Assembly: GCA_003117195.1 (NCBI GenBank)
Contig: BDSI01000094.1
Span: forward strand, 1 to 64,000
Length of the DNA: 64,000 nt
From: Eudorina sp. 2006-703-Eu-15
Lineage: Eukaryota; Chlorophyta; Chlorophyceae; Chlamydomonadales; Volvocaceae
Direction: 5' to 3'
This document shows positions 9,439 through 21,423 of this stretch, piece by piece (the stretch's first letter is position 1; every line of letters starts with the position of its first letter). Both the position numbers and the translations under genes were made by a program. The notes beneath the pieces are model-generated. The model searched no databases. It was not told the origin of the DNA and worked only from the letters and a program-made list of their open reading frames with translations.

Positions 9439-11189
9439 ATGACATGCATGCGTGAAATGTCTTGCCGCAAAGGTGCAAAATGGTAATCCGATACCTTGCG
9501 TGATGTGCATGCCGTTCAAGGCACTCCGTTTAGGGCACTGCCCTGCAATGTCGAGAAGTCCGGTCGCGCCGTTGATGCAGTCTGGCCGCTGGTCAATCTG
9601 TCGATTGTGGGGCTGTCGGTCGCGAAGCCCTTGGTTTTTGTACAAGCGCGCACGTGGGGTTGCCAGTACGGGTTAGGACTTGTTGGTAGGCCCAACAAGC
9701 TGACCTTCGCCATTGTGAAACTGCTGAGTGGATGGTATGTGTGCCGGGGATTGGGAGAAACAGTGGGGCGCGGCATGGGCGTTCATAGGCCATACGTTGT
9801 GTATGTCAGCGCTGCATTGTGTCTGTGGTGGTTGCAGAAAGAGAAATACTGCACACGGTAGCAGGCACTTGTGATTTGCAAAGAACCCGCGAGGTTACTC
9901 ATCGCCCTCCCGGGTTCCAGGCATTGCCGTCGTAATGTTCCTCCGGATAAACACTCTTTCGTTGCTTTTGGGGCGTGGCTGCCGAGGCCGCCGACTTGTC
10001 CATGTCGCGCGCACGACGCACATACGATGCCGTCTGATTATCAAGGAGACACGCCCCCCGCCCCGCACCCTGCAGGGGACACCAAACCCAGTGACACCCG
10101 ACCTCCCACTCCAAACCACCTCATCGTGTGGTTATCCATCTGTGCGCCTGTTCTTGATCTGCAACGCCCATGCATATCAGGCGCGACACGCATCGACGCA
10201 TGCCAATACCAGATGCGGCACCTAACGGGCGCCCCACTCACTCAGGCCAGGATCAAGCAGATGAAGCCGTTGAAAGGTGTGCAAAGCCCAGGAACGCGCC
10301 CGACCGGGCGACCCCCTCTCGGCCCAGAACATCTCCACACACACGTGCACATCAAGGTTTCGGTAATCGGGCCGGTTTCGGGTGTCCTTTGTTTCCGTCG
10401 TCCTACATCGTCTATTACGCTGGACTTCGCTCCTCGCGGCTCAGTTTTCTGTTACACACACATGCTGCCTTCCCTCCATCACAACACACCCTGCTAACAA
10501 CACACACCATAGCAAGAGCAACCACCGAGCTAAGCGCCAAGCTGTTGCACACCTTCCCATCCCTTGCTTCAGGGGGCCACTAACTTATGTTATGGCAGGA
10601 GCACATATTCCGGGTTCCGCTTGCGCTCATCCGCAAAGTCTGTCGGGCTCGAGTTCGTCTTGTCTCGTCCAGTTCTCCTTGAATACACACCGGGTCTTTT
10701 GGTTAGCATAATGGGATTGGGCGGTTCGGACGGGCTTCTCACTGAACACACCGGGCGCAGCAAGAGGGGAGCACAACATCGAGAGGCGCGGATACCACCC
10801 CACCATAAGAGCGGCCACCCGGCGCCGCTCCCCCCCTCCGCCCTAAAGCGCCCCGGGCACTATGGGCGCATCCCATCAGGGTGAGCAGCGTGCGGAGGTT
10901 GGGCCAGAAAGGTAAGAGGGCGCAGCAGAAGAATCGCTCACCGACCCGTGGGTCGGAACCCTGCGTGTTGAGACCCGTGGGTCGCGAGCCCTGCGTGCTG
11001 AGACTGCCAGCCGACGCATGACGCTACCTAGCATGACTGCTGTGGCGGAGCACGACTCCGGGGTCGCTCGGGGGCGGATCGACCCGCCGCGCTCCTCCCT
11101 CATCTGCACCGGGACCTTCCCTCATCCAGACGGGTGTGCTGATTGTAGTACTGTACGGCACAGCACAAAATGTGGGCCGCGCATTATTG
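9439..11189. other. Unassigned sequence downstream of the J-protein gene (counterpart 38081-39831)
   Basis: A 208-codon plus-strand frame (9871-10497) lacks an ATG, has no recognisable domain and shows no coding-like pattern, so it is not called. A GACCCGTGGGTCG motif is repeated at about 10943-10985. The region probably includes the J-protein 3' UTR just below 11190. Confidence 0.45.
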
Positions 11190-14100
11190 TCAGATCTTGA
11201 AGGGCCGCCGGAAGTCGCCCCCGCCGCCGCCGCCGCCACCGCCCTGGCGACCCGGCCCGCCGCCCCGCTGGTCCTCATCGTCCCACTGCCGCCGCGGGTG
11301 ACTCCATTCGCTGCCGCGACCTGAGTGAAAAACGCCGAGGAGACCGGGGCAGGGAGGGGCGAGGGGGGTTTAAGGAAAAAAGAAAGAAACCCTAGAAAAC
11401 GAACCCGAGCACAACCAGACGTAGGGGGGAGGGTGGGTGCGAGGAAGCAGCCCCAAACGAACCGCGTGACACCGAGTGGTACTCATTCACGAAGAAGAAC
11501 AGGCAGTACGGCAGCACCCACCCGGCGGGTTCCAGCCCGGGGTGCGGCGGCTGGGGTCCCACTCGCTGCCGCGCGCGTCGTCGTCGTCGTCACGGGAGCT
11601 GCCGTACCCCTGGCGGGGCGGGCCGTACGGATTGCGGGTCTGACGCTCAACCTGCGGTGCCGGGTGCAGAGGTGCGGTGAGGGTGCGGTGCAGAGTTGGG
11701 GTTAGAACTTAGAAGAGGAGAGGGAAGAGGCGGGGGGGCCGTGCGGAAGACCTCCTCAAACAGGATCTGTGTTGCTGCTGCTAAAGGTGTCGTACGGTCG
11801 TACCGACATAGGGCGGGGACCAAGGTCCTCCTGCCTGGAGTTCACTGCATTTTCCAGCATTAAATCAAATCGTTAGGGTACCCCAAACCGGAGCTCCATT
11901 TTTCCGCAAAACCGCCTTGCTTAAATCAACACATACGGTGCATTGCATTTGGGTGTGGGCGCATGGTTACCCGCGACCCAACCGCCGACCCCAACGCCCC
12001 AGCCGACCCCAACGCCCCAGCCGACCCCAAAGCCCCACCGCCACCCGCACCTGCCGGAACCACGAGTCGCTTGTGGAGGTGCCCCAGGGGTCCAACCGTA
12101 GACATTTTCAAACTTGGGGGGCAGGGGAGAGGGTATGTTGGAACATTGGGCAGGCAGGGGGAGGTGGGGCTGCGCGGGGGACGAAACACACCCGAGGTGG
12201 GGGCACATTTCGCTGTCTTTTCTGACATTAAGGGGGCACATCGCGTCGTCGTCGTCGTCGTCCGGCTGCAGCAGCAGGAGCTGCCCGGGGGGAGTTCTCC
12301 AAGGGAGGGCGTGTCAAAGTTAGGCGGCTCCAACTGCTGCTCCCTTCCTGCTTGCTCGCAGCTCTTCCTCCCCTTGGCAGCGCCCGCCCTGTTTCCCTTG
12401 CCTTTGCATCTTGTCTCCTTGTTCCCCGTCCCTTGAAACATGCATACCGACTTCCTGTGTACCCAGCCCTTACGCGACCCCCACCCAAGAACCTCCTCCC
12501 CCTCGTCCTCCGCCTCGCCCTCCTCCCCCTCGTCCTCCACCGCCTTGCCCCCCTACCCCTCGTCCCCCTCCTCGCTCGCCCTCTCCTGCTCACATGAACT
12601 TGGCCAGCTCCTCAAGCACCTCTTCCTGGCTCCTCCGACGCCGCCACCCCGGGCCCTCCTCGCCCTCCTCCGCGTCCTCGTCCTGACCACCGTCCTCCTC
12701 CTCCTCGGCTGCCTCCTCGTCCCCCTGGCGGCGGCGGCTGTACCGATCGTCGTCGTCGTCATCATCGGGTCGCAGCCCTCCCCCTCCGCCGCCCTGCCGC
12801 CGCCCCACATCCGACCAGCGGAAAGGACTGCGGCGGAAGCTGTCTTCGTCCTCCTGCCATTGCAATGGAGGGAGGGAGGGAGGGAGGGAGGGGGTTGTGG
12901 TGAAACGGTGGAAAGCATATGAGCGATGGCGGAAGGGTGACAGAGAGGTCGTTGGTTCAGGGTAAGGATCGGGGCGCGGGTATTTCAATGTAATCCCAAA
13001 AAGATTTCGTATACAGGTTACGGCGGTGGTGGTGTGGTCTGCGGTGTGTGTGTGTGTGGGGGGGGGGTCGCCTCGGCCCGGTTGCACCGGTTGCAGTACA
13101 TCCTGACCGTACATGAACACGGTACACGACGCAATGCAACAAGGGGGGACAAGGGTGTGCCATTGCCTGTGCATGTGCGTGTAACGGAAAACTGAGCCGC
13201 GTGTGTGTGTGTGTGTGTGGGGGGGGGTGTGTGGGTGCGTGTCCGTTTCCTGGGAGGCGCCCGACAGCATGTGTGTGTGTGCCAACCAGCCGTACAATTC
13301 GCGCGCGCGTGCGTGGCTAGCGAGGTCGGGTTGGCGGCGCCGCGCTCCGTGTGTGTTAAGCGAGGTCGCCGCTCCCACCTCCACGATGTCCCTGAAGAAG
13401 TTGAGGCGGCGGGTGCTGTGGGTGATGTCGTACTGCCGCCGCGACTCGGCGTCCGACAGCACCTCGTACGCCCGGCTCAGCTGCACGAAGGCGGCGGTGG
13501 CGCCCTCCTGCCTCCTCGCCGTGTCGCAGGAGGTGACGGTGGGACAGCGGGGGGCGGCGCAGGGCAGGTCAGGGGACTGAGGGGAGGGCCGACCGCCGCC
13601 GGCAGCACCGCCAGCGGGGCGGGGTGGAGGCCGCTGCGTCGCGCTCCGGCCCCACATCCCATAAGCCGTGCATCCCATACTTTCCCATCTCCCGCCGCAC
13701 CCCCCACCCACCGGTCAGGCGGGGGGCCCCGTCTGCCGGCCGAACCCGCCCCAGACCTCGCCGGTCTTTCCATCCCCTCCCTGCCTCCCTGTGACCCGTC
13801 CCAACCACCGTCCCAACCACCGTCCCAACCACCGTCCCAACCACCGTCCCAACCACCGTCCCTACCACCACCACCACCACCCCGCCCCGCCCCGCCGGCC
13901 CTCCCCCGACCGCCCCACCTCCGGGTTCACGTCGGGGTGCAGCTCCTTGGCTCGTCGCCGGAACGCCGCCTGCGGGGCGTGTAGCGGTGGGGTGGCGAAC
14001 ACGTGATGGAGATCCGGGTAGGGCTTGGGCTTGTTCTTGGCACGGCGTGGGGTGGGGTGTTCATCACGGTGGTGGTGGTGCATAGAGACGGGGAGGTCTT

Positions 14101-15235
14101 CCTGGAGGATGAGGATGAGGAGGAGCAGAAGGCGGAGGAGCAGAAGGCGGAGGAGGACGAGGAGGAGCCCCCTGTCCGTCACCACACACCCGCCCAGACC
14201 CCGAACCGAGAACGGTACCCGATGCGGCCCAGCGGCGGCATCCGACAGCCACCTTTCCGTGCTCAGCCCACCACAACCACAACCTCCTCCGTTGGGGCCC
14301 ACCCCTTCCCTCCCCCCTAGCGCAACCTCCCCCCTCTTCCCCCTCTCCCACACCCGCCCACCCGGATATCCTCCTCGTCACAGTCCGGATCCAGCCCCAG
14401 CAGCTCGTAGTAGTTGGGATCCGACTCGTCCCGATCGGACCCTGATCAAGGTGGTGGCAGTGGTGGGGGTCGGAAGTTGATGTTGATGATGATAATGATG
14501 ATGGTGATGATGATCGGATGAAGGGTAGGGGAAAGGACAGGGCGGGTGGGGTGCGGCGGGCGAGGGGACCGGGACGCGGGACATGTGCCCGGAGGGGGGG
14601 GTGTATAGGGTGCCCATATTGGGGGCCGAGCGCCCCGGGGGCGTGCTGCCTGGCTGCACGCAGCTTTGCAGCCCCTCCATCCCGATGCGGTGCGGTGCGG
14701 TGCGGACTCGGGATGGCAGCGAACAGCGAAGAAAACTTTCAGAGCAGGGGCGATGCTTTCCCGCGCCCCCCCCCCGAAAGCGCAAGCCGCAACGCATTGC
14801 CGAGCACAGCTGGGCGGCACACACACGAGGTTGATATGTTAGTATATGGGCTCTTGGTTTGGGTCGGGCGGGTCTCTTATCTAAACACACACGAGAGAGG
14901 CGTGCGCGCACCTCGTCGATAGGCTGAGCACAGCACTGCCCCGCGACGACCCCGGCGGGGTGCGCTCCCCGGACCCGGGCCACGAGGGGGCGACGCCGCG
15001 CGATGTGGGCAGCGGCAGGGCTGTGACGACGGGGTCGGGGCTGCTGGCCCGGCTGTTGCGGTGATGGGTGATAGCCGCGCCGGGCGTGCCGGGTGCCACG
15101 CGAGCAGGGACGCACTGCAGTGTTGGTGTTGGAGGTGGACGAGGCGCTGCGTGGGCTGGAGGGTGTGCGCACTGCGGGGAGTCGCAGGGAGCAGGGGATG
15201 GGTCGGGAGGAAAGGGGAGAGGCGACGCACGCGCA
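11190..15235 (-). CDS. J-domain (DnaJ-like, class C) protein, left copy; 5' end and one internal join unresolved
   Basis: Supported exons, minus strand: 15235-14912, 14441-14362, 13969-13919, 13507-13379, 12853-about 12590, 11651-11522 and 11320-11190 (TGA). The first five join in phase and give ...SDRDESDPNYYELLGLDP, then AFRRRAKELHPDVNPE, then EGATAAFVQLSRAYEVLSD: a full J-domain with the HPD motif that stimulates Hsp70 ATPase. The N-terminal exon is rich in Arg/Ser/Ala/Pro and could be an organelle transit peptide, but it has no ATG, so an upstream exon is likely. The C-terminal part is acidic (Asp and Glu runs), then a repeated RGSEW..P.RR unit and a Gly-run tail ending RRPFKI. The exon at 12853 ends either at a TGA (12592-12590) or at an overlapping GTGAGC donor; the link to the last two exons is uncertain. 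Confidence 0.75.
12866..12895 (+). repeat. GGGA microsatellite in J-protein intron
   Basis: Seven GGGA units directly abut the acceptor of the acidic exon (CCTCC run on the coding strand). The right copy has fewer units (about 41553-41577). Confidence 0.8.
13799..13866 (+). repeat. 12-base minisatellite CCAACCACCGTC in J-protein intron
   Basis: Five tandem units plus flanking partial units between the HPD exon and the next exon. The right copy (about 42475-42541) has the same array with two T-to-A variant units (ACCGTAC). Confidence 0.85.
14686..14705 (+). repeat. GCGGT pentanucleotide array, short allele
   Basis: About four GCGGT units in the left copy within the first visible J-protein intron. 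The right copy (43363-43397) has about seven. Confidence 0.85.
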
Positions 15236-15236
15236 C

Positions 15237-15914
15237 TGGGTAGGCGTGTCGCGGAACCAGCCCCAGACCAGGAGTGACTCAAGTTTAATTGGTCAATGCC
15301 CTTCCTTTCACGCAAATTGTATCCCTATCATCTATGCATATGCGCGTCCACCTCTGCGTGGAGGCTGCGGGGAGGAGCTTCGCAGCGTCCCAACCTGATG
15401 CCCAACCCGAAACCACTTGTCGCCCGACAGCTTACCCCATCACTGCTCCTCTAATTTATGCCGATACGTGGTACCGATAGGTTTGTTGAAGCGCTTTTGG
15501 CTTGGGAGACAAGCGAGTCAGGAGTACAGCAACACGACTTTTGCAGAGAGCCGTCGGTACCTTTCACGAATACGCAACATAAATAGAACTCTTCTACTAT
15601 TTCGATGCTGCGCTAGTCCTGAAAGATTTGCAAATTGTTTGTGTTGAATTCACGCCTTGAAAGACTCCGGAGCCGAGTGGAGCTATTGGAGCCGAGTCCA
15701 GTTGACACCTAATCTCCTTTGCAACTTTGTACCCTTGAAGGCACGAGCTGCAAGATGAAAGAAGATGGGTTGCACCGGCGCGCCCAGTTCGGGGCCTTCC
15801 AGCGTTGACCCCAGCTTGCTAAGCCTCGTGCACTTGTGACGCAACTTGGACCTGCAAGCAGTATAGGCTTCGTAGGCGCCCTGCTGCGGCAGATCTTGCG
15901 CGCGTTCTCGGGCA
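15237..15914. promoter_or_regulatory. Shared divergent promoter region, left copy
   Basis: About 680 bases between the J-protein gene (minus) and the B3-like gene (plus), lower in GC than both genes. It holds a TATA-like CATAAATA at 15578-15585 and a direct repeat GGAGCCGAGT (15669 and 15689) about 230-245 bases before the ATG at 15915. Regulatory role is inferred from position. Confidence 0.45.
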
Positions 15915-18900
15915 ATGAGCACCCCGCAAGAGCTCACTCAGGAGCCTGTCGTTCGGGCGCTGCAGCAGCATCTGCTGGCGCAGGGAGCTGTACTACCGGA
16001 TAGCGTGAACCTGCAGCAGGCCCTTGCATATGCGCAGCAGTCCGCGTCCGGCGCGGTTGCATTGCCGGAGAACGGGAGCGATGGTGGAGACACGGACTCC
16101 GACAACGAGGAGGCCGGAGCCCGGCGGTCATCCGACCGGCTCACGAAGGGCAAACAGGGAGTTGGGAAGGGCGCCAAGGATAAGTCGGGGGCTGGCCGGG
16201 CGTCGAGGCAGAAGATGAAGGATGCCGACGATGAGGATGCCGACGAGCGCGCGAAGGGCGGAAAGGCAGGGAAAGGAGGAGCTGGAACTATCAAAGACGG
16301 CCAGCCTCCCAGGAAAAAGGCGAAAGCTGAGGCGGCATCGGGGGATGCAACACAGGTGAGGTGGGGCTTCGGTCGTACAGTCGTTGGACCGTGGCGCCGA
16401 CAGATGCCATCAAGCATATCCCGCGATATCCCTCTTGGCGGGTTAGCGCTGATGTTTCGGATTGATTGCAAGTTTGACTGCGAAGGCAGCTGGCCGAGTT
16501 TGCGGGCCCTGTAGGTGAAGGCTCAAACGCTCCGAAACCACTCACCCATGTAACCCGAACCATCCCGTCACCAACCCTGCGCTTGCCCTAATCAGCACTT
16601 GATGGTGCCGTGTCATATTTGCCTTGAAACTCAAATTTAGGGCTCCATCAAGAAAGCCGATTGCGCGCCCGCTGTTGAACTCCCTCAGTTTGATCCGCTC
16701 CGGAACCTGGATGTGCTGGCAGCCGCGGCACTGGCCCAAGCCAACGTGGAGCAGCCCGTCGGAGGTATCGGCGCCACAGGGTCACCCGCTGCTCCGCTGA
16801 GCGCAGAGGCAGCCGCTGCCGCTGCATCAGCTGCGGCGGCGGCGGCCGCAGCCGCGGCGGCCACCACCGGCACCGGCGTTTCTCCGAAATCCCGCGCGGC
16901 GGTCTCCGGTGGGCCATCCGCCGCGGCGGCTCTTGGCGGCGCCGCAGCCGCCGCCAGCGCCGCCGCGGCGGCGGTGCTGCCCGTGCGAGGCCTGCCCCCG
17001 CTGGCGACAGCCGGCACAGGCTCCGCAGCGGCAGCGGCGACCGTCGGGCCGCCGCCGGGCTCCATGGCCGCGGTCGGCTCCGCCTCGGCGGCAGCCACCG
17101 GCAGCCCCTCCCACGCGTCCGCGCGTCCCGGACGGGGCACAGGCGGAGGGGCCACGCCCCCAGCAGCAGCCGGTGCCGCCCCGGCCGGTAACGCCACCGC
17201 ACCAGCTGCGGCGCCAGCTCCCGAGTCGCCTCGCCAGGCGGCGGCCGCTATCCCGGTGGGCTATCCACATACGCCACTATCAGCAGGCGCGCAGCCGCAG
17301 CTGCCACAACAGCACCAGCAGCAGGCGCAAGTCCAAGCGCAGGCCGCCCAAGTGCTGCCGGCGGCCGCCGCCATCCCCACGAAGCCGCGCTCCCGCCGGC
17401 CGCTGCCCTCGCACATCGCCACGCAGCGCCAAGCGGGGCATCCGGGGCCCGCGGGGGGCGTTGACGACCTGGGGGGAGATCGAACGGCTGCGGAGGAGGG
17501 CGGCGGCGCCGCCGCCGCCGAGGCCCTGGCGCTCGACGGCGCCGGGGAGCTGTTGGCGGACGAGACGGAGCTACAGCCTCCGACGAGCTCGCTGGTGGTG
17601 GTGCTACAGCTGCACCATGCGCTGGAGCCGTCGGGGTTGCTGCAGCCGCTGCAGGCTCCCGGTCTGCTGCCCGGCGGCATCAACGCCTTCGCTGCCGCAG
17701 CCGTGCAGCCGCCGGCGCAACCGTTGCCGCAGCGGCCGCGGCGGCGGCCGCGGTGCCGGGGCCGCTGCCGCCGGCGGCGGCGGCTCCGGGGGCAGCCCCG
17801 GCAGCACCGCCGCCGGAGGCGGCGGTGCCGGGGCCGCTGATGCCGGGTATGGCGCTGGACGCCGCGGCGGCGGAGCTAGCGGCTCTCATGTCGGGAGTGA
17901 TGGCGGGCGTGGACAGCCAGCAACAGCAACAGCCGCACATGGTGGCAGCGGCCGGACCCGGTGTCGCACACGCACACGGAGCAATGCCACTGGCGCCCGG
18001 CCTGCTGCAGCAGGGCATCAGCATCAGCAGCAGGCCCCGCCGGGCACGGCGCAACTGTCCGGCGCCGCCGCGCTTGCCATGCAGCCCGCCGGACCCGAGG
18101 ACGGCGGCGCCATCCTCCAGGCGGGCGGCGCCGCCACCGCCGCCGCCCCCAACCTGGCCGCCGCGCTTGTGCCGCCGCAGGTCCGTCCCGGCGCCGACCC
18201 ACATCAGCTCATCCACCCCCACCCCCACCACGCGCATCACCAGCTGCCGCCCGCGCCTGCGTTGCAAGGGACGCTCGAGGGGGACGTTTCCTTGGGGGGT
18301 TCCGGAGCCGGGGCCGGCGGCAGCGCGGCGGCGCAGACGGCGGCGGCGCTGCCGGCCGACGCTGGCGCCGGTGCGGGCGGGCCCTCCGCGGGCGTGGGTA
18401 TGGGATCCCTCCCCTCCATGGACGCCCTGGTGGGGAGCCCATGATGGTGGCGTCGCTGATTCAGGCCGCGCTGGCCAACCACGATGCGTCGCTGGGTGTG
18501 GGCCAGCCCGGGGCCGGGACGTCCGGGGGGCATGCCACCCAGCTGAGCGAGTTGCTGATGGCGGCGACGGCCGGCGGAGGCCAGCCGCTGGCGGCGGCGA
18601 TGGCGGCGGTGACGGCGGCGGCGGAGGGCCTTATGGCGCCGGGCGGACCCATGGCGCCGGGGCTGGGGCCCGGCGTGGCCGTCGGGCTGCCGCCGGGGAC
18701 GGATCCCGCGGCGTTCGCGGCGGCAGCGGCGGCGGCGATGGCGGCGGTGACGACGGGCGCCGCGGGGGGAGGGAGGAAGCGCGGCGGCGGCCGGCGGCGC
18801 GGCGGCGGCGGCGGTGCGGAGTCGGAGGGCTTTGATGAGGAGATGAGTGACGATGATGCACGCCGCAAGGAGGTAGGAGAGGCTGCATCTCGGGCCGTGT

Positions 18901-19166
18901 GGGAAGGGCCGGTGCTGGGGACCCCAAGCGGCGCTTCCATGGGGCTGTGCACCCTCCCTCCCCAATGCGGCGTTGCAGCCCCGCCACCACGCCTCGCCAA
19001 GCGCCCCAGGCCGCACACCCACCTCCTCCTCCAGATCACCGCACTTGCTGCCGCTGCCACTAGGGAGCAGAGTCCTTCCCCCCTGGATCCCCGTCACAGC
19101 AGCTCAGACTCCACGGACCACCCACATGGCCGCGTGCGGGTTCCGGAGCTCGCCCTCGGCCCAACA
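15915..19166 (+). pseudogene. Truncated and frameshifted copy of the B3-like gene
   Basis: Exon 1 (15915-16355, 147 codons) and exon 2 (16641-18872) correspond to the 5' half of the gene at 44607. Exon 2 is reached by a normal TTTAG acceptor. Exon 2 has lost about 105 bases near 17710, shifting into a stop at 17838-17840, and has two further one-base losses in G runs near 18017 and 18437 that together restore the original frame. The duplication edge then cuts intron 2, so all exons encoding the B3-like domains are missing. The one-base changes may be sequencing errors, but truncation by the duplication edge is clear. Confidence 0.85.
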
Positions 19167-19559
19167 GCGCATTGCCCTCCGCCGTCAGATGCTGAGCCGC
19201 CTGGCGGTTGGCGGGTGTTGAGGCCATGAAGGGTACTCGCGGCACAGGGGCAGGAGATGCGGCGGATGGTGCGCGCGCTCGGTGGTTCGGGGGGGGGACG
19301 CTGCTACGATGCCAATGGCGCTCGTCCGGGCCTGGGGCGCGCGCCGCAAGCGAGGTTAGGGTACTGTCGCCAAACAGTCCGTAGCTGCCGCATGGACGTT
19401 ACCCATTCGCATCAGCTCCCAGCAGATTCGAGCAGCGGGCAATTTGATTTTGAGTCAAGCTGAGTAATAAGAACCATGGAAACCATGTTGCCATGAATTG
19501 CATCAGCATTGTCAGAGCATACATTTTCTTTGGTTTCTTTGCCGTACGCGTAGGTGCGT
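19167..19559. other. Unassigned junction sequence after the duplication edge
   Basis: Not homologous to the right copy. No gene or known repeat recognised. GC content falls in the second half before the LINE fragment begins. Confidence 0.5.
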
Positions 19560-21423
19560 ACAAATGCTGGACAAGACGTAATGGGCCCCGACCTCCTGGC
19601 CCTGCCGCCCGTGCGTGGGGCTTCGGCCTCCTGCCCCTGCAGGCGCACGTTCAGGCCCGGCATGCAGTGGCCGCGGTTCGGTGTGTGATGGGGGCCTGCG
19701 GCCTCCTTGCCGCCGATCCCCCTTGGCCGGAGCTCGCTCTGCAACTTCTCCGCCGTTGCCACTCCGCGGCGCATCCCCTCTGCCTGCTCGCCCCTATGAT
19801 TGTCGGGTGCTGGGGGCGCGCCCACCGGCGGGTAACAAGGCCTTCAACCGCCTCCTTGGCGCCCTCGCGCCGCTGGGGCCGCCTGTCCTCCTGGATCCGG
19901 ATTCCATCGCGGGGCCGTGGTGCTACGTGGCCCCACTGTGGGGCAACCCCGCCCTCCTGGCGCCGGATGGGCGCTGCCTGGAGGCCTGCTTCCCCTGTTC
20001 TGTTCTCGCTGCGGGGCCTCACCACCGTTGCTGGTCCGCGCTCGCTGGGGTCCGGGCCGCCCTGCGCCGGCGGGGGGAGGTTCCCCCCCTCGTGTCGCGC
20101 GAGGGTGCACGCTTGAGCTGCAACGTCTCGTCCTCCGCGGCGTCCTCGGCTACCAGCGGGAGCTCGGGGCGGCTCTGGAAGTCTATGGCGTGCAGGTGGC
20201 TGACGACTTGGATGCCCTCGTTCGTCACCTACTGGTCATCAGCTGGGTGGCAGCTGCTCGGGGGTGGATCGCGGGTGCAGCCGTTGCTCCAGTGGTGCCT
20301 GACGCCTGGCGTGCGTTACTCCGCGGTTTGGCGTGGCAGCCGGTCAACGGTCCGCCCGTCCGGCTGCTGACTCTCACTGTAAAGACGGCGACCACCCTCC
20401 AACTCGGGCCGTCCCGATTCGAGCTCGCGGATCGGCACCAGGCCTACGTCGTGGATGCGTACGGCCTCTCACCGGCCCCATCGTATGCCCTGGCTGATTT
20501 CCAGGCTGCCCTTCGGCGGCTGTGACAGCTACGTTGGGAGTACTTCCACAAGGAGCCGCTCTGGCGCCTCGCTCTACATGGCATCGCGGGATTCCCGTTG
20601 GTCGCGGCCCGCGCCGCGAGGGCGCAGGGTGCTAGCTTGCGGGCGGCCACGGTGTGCCCCTGTGGCGCCCCTATCACTGGGCTTGGCGCGTGCTGGGTTC
20701 GGCGCCACTTGTTTTGGGACTGCTTTGTTGCGCGGTCGTCGCGTGAAGAGATGGGGGCGGCGATGGGGGCAGCTGTGGGCGGCCTGGACGCTGTGTTTGA
20801 CCGCCACCACCTGTGGCTCGTGATCGCCCCGCCGGGTATCCGGCAGGTTGTCTGGGATGTTGTGGCGTTGGCGGCCCTGGCGGCAGTTGAGCGCGGCCGT
20901 CAACGCATGTACCATGTGTGGGACACCGTCACGGCTCTTCCCTGTGCGCGCCTGGTTTCAATATCTGTGGAGGTCGCGGCGGACTTTGGGGCCCATCTCG
21001 CGTCCTTTGTGGCGCTCGGTCTGTCCCCGTGGAACTGGAATTCCGTGCCGTCCGGTCACCCTTTCCTGTGTGGGGTGTCGGGGCGTGTCGTTCTTTCGCG
21101 GCCTCCGGACGTTGACTCACCACCCGGGTCCCCCGGCCCGTCAGCTAGTGTGGTTCACTGCGGGTGGGCTCCACGCCTGCTCGACACTCTTTACGTTCAT
21201 TGGTTCGCTGCCTTTGCGTTGCTTGTCTGCCTTGAAAGCCGCGAAGGTGGGCATTGGTGGTCCTTGGCTTGCCTTCATTACGTATCTTGCCTGCTATGAA
21301 GGCTGGGCGCTGGTGGTTCGTGGTTCGTGGTGGGCTTTTTCATTGGCATGGCTCCCTGCTTAGTGCACGGCATGCGCCTGGGGTAGGATGAATGTCAACC
21401 TTGGGGTAGGATGAATGTCAACC
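19560..21423 (+). mobile_element. Decayed LINE (L1-like) ORF2 3' end
   Basis: Three plus-strand frames in succession carry the C-terminal part of a LINE ORF2: GFGLLPLQAHVQARHAVAAV, then GPWCYVAPLWGNPALL, then TVCPCGAPITG..RRHLFWDC, a CxC...HxxxC zinc-like motif (from 20655). Two frameshifts (between about 19800 and 20100) and an in-frame TGA (20523-20525) break it, so it cannot make protein. The reverse transcriptase itself is absent (5' truncated). The 3' end is marked by a tandem repeat (21379-21423). It lies directly beyond the left duplication edge. Confidence 0.8.
21379..21423 (+). repeat. LINE 3'-terminal tandem repeat
   Basis: Two copies of TGGGGTAGGATGAATGTCAACC. Short 3' tandem repeats in place of poly-A are typical of many LINE families and define the element end. 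Confidence 0.85.

Larger units (their letters stand above)
1..19166 (+). repeat. Left copy of a large segmental duplication
   Basis: This block is colinear and nearly identical to 28601-47953, with an offset growing from about 28600 to 28790. Differences are mostly single bases, one-base homopolymer indels and repeat-number changes, and they are denser after about 11 kb. Identity starts before or at the window edge, so the true left end is not seen. On the right it ends in intron 2 of the B3-like gene, just after a shared GCCCAACA (19159-19166 and 47946-47953). It could be a true direct duplication or two haplotypes joined by the assembly. Confidence 0.95.

Noticed and set aside
9871..10497. 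208-codon plus-strand frame, duplicated at 38513
   Set aside because: No ATG, no domain, and the copies are too similar to test for coding constraint.
12228..12593. Arg/Gly-rich and Glu-rich minus-strand frames downstream of the J-protein acidic exon
   Set aside because: Generated by the CCTCCTCCCCCTCGTCCTC-type repeats. The two copies differ by indels not preserving one frame, so they are treated as intron or UTR.
16909..18444. Long 511-codon frame (+) overlapping the B3-like pseudogene, Arg/Pro-rich
   Set aside because: It is the wrong frame of the Ala-rich exon. The right-copy exon shows the true frame, and the Arg/Pro composition is a GC artefact.
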